A DNA stretch of 64,000 nt, taken from Hyperoplus lanceolatus. Lineage: Eukaryota; Chordata; Actinopteri; Uranoscopiformes; Ammodytidae. Shown piece after piece: positions 61,368 to 64,000 of the stretch (positions within the stretch are counted from its first letter, which is position 1; every line of letters begins with the position of its first letter). The notes under the pieces were generated by a model, which saw only the letters and a list, made by a program, of their open reading frames with translations, was not told where the DNA came from and ran no database searches. The stretch lies in NCBI GenBank assembly GCA_026929865.2, contig CM049413.1, positions 16,213,501 to 16,277,500 on the forward strand. Direction: 5' to 3'. The position numbers and the translations under genes are program-made.

Positions 61368-64000
61368 GAAAAAGATAAATAAATAAAGACATAAAGCTAT
61401 GACTAAAGCTCCAGTTCACATTGTGTAACTAATCAAACTATGTTCCTGCAGGGCAAATCAATAACTCTGATAAATCACAGCATCACAGTAGGCAGAGATA
61501 AAATATAATCCTTAAAAAAGCAACAGCTGGACGTGATGTTTTAACCAGTCTCATATCATTCAAATCAACAGTTTCTTTTTCGATTCTACCAAGAAAGAAA
61601 AAGATCTTAAAAAAATAAAAGAAGAAGGGACTGAAATCCCACTTCCTCAAAATGCAAAAATGACATGCCAGCCTGTGGGGAAAAAGTACCAGAGAGATTT
61701 AAGTGTATCATAAGATAAAGACAACAAGCATGAAGCCTTTTTGTTTGCCCCCTTCTGTGAGGCTAATCATTCATAAATTACAGACCGGGGTTAGCACATC
61801 CTAGCTAACCTAATACTGCTCTCCAGGGATCCTCCACCCTTTAAATGGATTAGCGCTGTTCATGGGGAAGGTAATGATGGATGGTACGTCTTCTTTGAGC
61901 TAATTGAAAAACCAAACTGGCAGGTGCAATGGGAAGTAACACAAAAATCCACGAAGAAAACGAGAAAAAGCTGTGCACTCTGCCGACCAGGCATGAGTTG
62001 TGTGCAAGTCCCAGAATAGAGCAGTGGGGAATATGCAAGAACAATACTTTAGAGACGACAAAAAGAAGGTTTTGTTCTCAAAAAGCATGGGCAGTATGGC
62101 AGAATACGGTTATTATAAGTAGAAGCTTCATTGTTTTATTTGCCAATCTTTTTAAACACACGCCTTTTATCAAAATTAATTAAAGATACAGATGGAGGGA
62201 TTGTAACTAGGGTACAATGTGCTGGCAGAATATCAGTGCCATATGTCAATTATGAGTTTTTATGTACTGTATTAGGTTTATTTCTTATTTTAGATTTGTT
62301 CACTTTAAAATGTGCCATCGAACAAGAATTTCATTGTATACATTCCTAAGTGGTTCCCATGCAGATGACAAAACACTTTTAACTTAAATATTTCCTCTGA
62401 CCAATGAATCTGTGAATCCCATCATCTATTATTATGACCTGCAACAGTTTCACTCTTTTTTTATGTGTACTTAAACTATCAACAGAGGAAAGACAGTTCC
62501 ATTCTCCCATTCTTCTCCCATTCTTCCATTCATGAGTGCTACTGCTTATGTCCTATAAAGTGTATCCGTGTCCCCACCTAACAAGTACAAAAACAATAAA
62601 AAGATTTCCACGCAAAACACTTCGGTAACTCACATGCTAGACCACAATCAGTGCTCAAACTAAATGTCACAAAATCCTGCTTGTACCTTCACAATCTTAA
62701 ACTCTGAATGAAGGAGAGTACAGAGAAAAAGTGTCCTCATTGGTTGCTGAACAAAAAGGTAACATGATACATTGAGAATGTTATTGAGCACTACAAATTT
62801 CATTAGAGTCTCAGTGGCGAGTTCAACACTTAAAGGCTTCACTGATGACTAAAAAGCTTGTTCAGACTTGCTTTGTTACATTACAGGAGCTTAACTCCCA
62901 CTGCTCAGGGTGGCGGGGGCCTCCCGGGTCAGGGAATTTCCATTGCAAATGATTGCTGAACCACCAAGGCCCTGCTTTCATTTTGTCCAGAGTTTAGACA
63001 AACATACACAACCAGAATTGCTTTGAGACAATTTCTTATGAGGGAGACTGATACGGCTGTACACACAGGGAGACAGTGTATATTTTTCTTCTTCACGTTT
63101 GCATTGCATTGCAGATTTTCCCATGAAGAATCTCAACGCAAAGCGAGTTCCTGATGCATTTGGTGCCTAATGAGGACAGGGTCAACATGATATGATGAGG
63201 GCATACACAAACCCTGCTGCTGTAGTACTGCCCCTGCCTGTATTCTGTGTCAGAATTTAGAGAACAAATCTTTCCGAATTTCCAACTTGTGTGAAGCTGG
63301 TATTGTGTTTTAATCATTTGAAATAAGGAGTGATTGTTTTAAAGCAATGAAGCTCCCTGCTGCAGTATTATTTTAATCTAAGAATGAGATGGCATAAAAA
63401 GGTATATGAATAGAAACCTACAGCTCTCTTGTTTAAAATTCAATCATAAATATTAGGGCAGTAATTGGGACAATTTGAAGTATTCAGTATTGCTAGAGTG
63501 AGATGATGAGAGTTTTGATACTGCAGATCGTATATAATGATTGAAAGTCAGACCGATAGAAGGTAAAACATTTGAATGCATTTTTTATTTTATGGGGAAC
63601 AATTGGTATATTCCTTAATTAAAAAAGTGTCCCAAAAAGATTGGCTTGTGATGTATGCTTGTAGTTGATGTGAACAAAAAAGAAAGATTCGATGAATACG
63701 GTGCACACAACATAAGATTTAATCTGATGATCAAGGATTGCTCTTTTTTGCACCTGCTGATGAAGCACACTGCTCCATAGCCTTGCAGGTCTCTCTGCAA
63801 TCTCTCTTCTGGAATTACACAACCCCTTAACAGGATGTGACATTTCTGTGCCACTGATCATTTGGTCTGCCATAAACTGCTGCTGTTCAGTCATAAACAT
63901 CTCTTAACGGAAACATCTCCACTTAGCTAAATTCAGTAGTTCAGAGGATTACCATCCTCGCTGAAGCATGTAATGACCAAAAGGTTATATTATAATCATA

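Larger units (their letters stand above)
49701..64000. other. no host gene recognised
   Basis: The interval contains piggyBac-like copy 2, the Tc1 transposon, a TTAA MITE, the degenerate repeat array, pogo-like copy 2 and two microsatellites. In 49701-52150, 52760-54975, 57003-57840 and 61364-64000 I see no exon, RNA gene or mobile element that I can support. Confidence 0.5.

Overview
The window looks like a stretch of a teleost nuclear genome, probably a percomorph fish. It has small, GT-AG-spliced exons in long AT-rich introns, very long (CA)n and (CT)n microsatellites, a tRNA-derived SINE of the fish type, an RTE/Rex3-type tail, a CR1/L2-type LINE end, a Tc1 transposon and many short inverted-repeat DNA elements. 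No bacterial-type genes, CRISPR array, rRNA or retrovirus-like fossil was recognised.

One host gene is supported: elmo1 (engulfment and cell motility 1), on the minus strand. Fourteen coding exons lie in order from 35515 down to 12986 and encode residues 1 to about 432 of a protein that is about 727 residues in human. They cover the N-terminal Ras-binding-like part, the armadillo-like repeats and the first two-thirds of the ELMO domain. Every junction keeps frame and has GT/AG ends. The rest of the ELMO domain, the PH domain and the proline-rich tail were not found, so they should lie beyond base 1, after an intron of at least 12.98 kb. A 42-base, phase-0, stop-free segment with good splice sites (19542-19583) looks like an undescribed cassette exon between exons 9 and 10. 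A possible noncoding first exon ends at a strong donor at 49418.

Layout: 1-12985 is the partial intron 14 (one SINE, microsatellites, a GC-rich block). 12986-35588 holds the coding exons, with repeats in the introns; intron 4 is almost entirely one pogo-like transposon carrying a nested SINE. 35589-49417 would be the large 5' intron if the proposed first exon is right; it holds two elements with identical 8-base ends and 9-base target duplications (one with a nested hAT-like element), a LINE 3' end, other inverted-repeat elements and one piggyBac-like element. 49700-64000 has no recognisable gene. It holds the second piggyBac-like copy (inverted), a nearly intact Tc1 transposon, a TTAA-flanked MITE, a degenerate repeat array and the second pogo-like copy.

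ELMO proteins act with DOCK-family exchange factors to activate Rac in cell migration and engulfment; that role is known from the family and is not shown by the sequence. All repeat family names rest on end sequences, target duplications and remembered motifs, without a database search.
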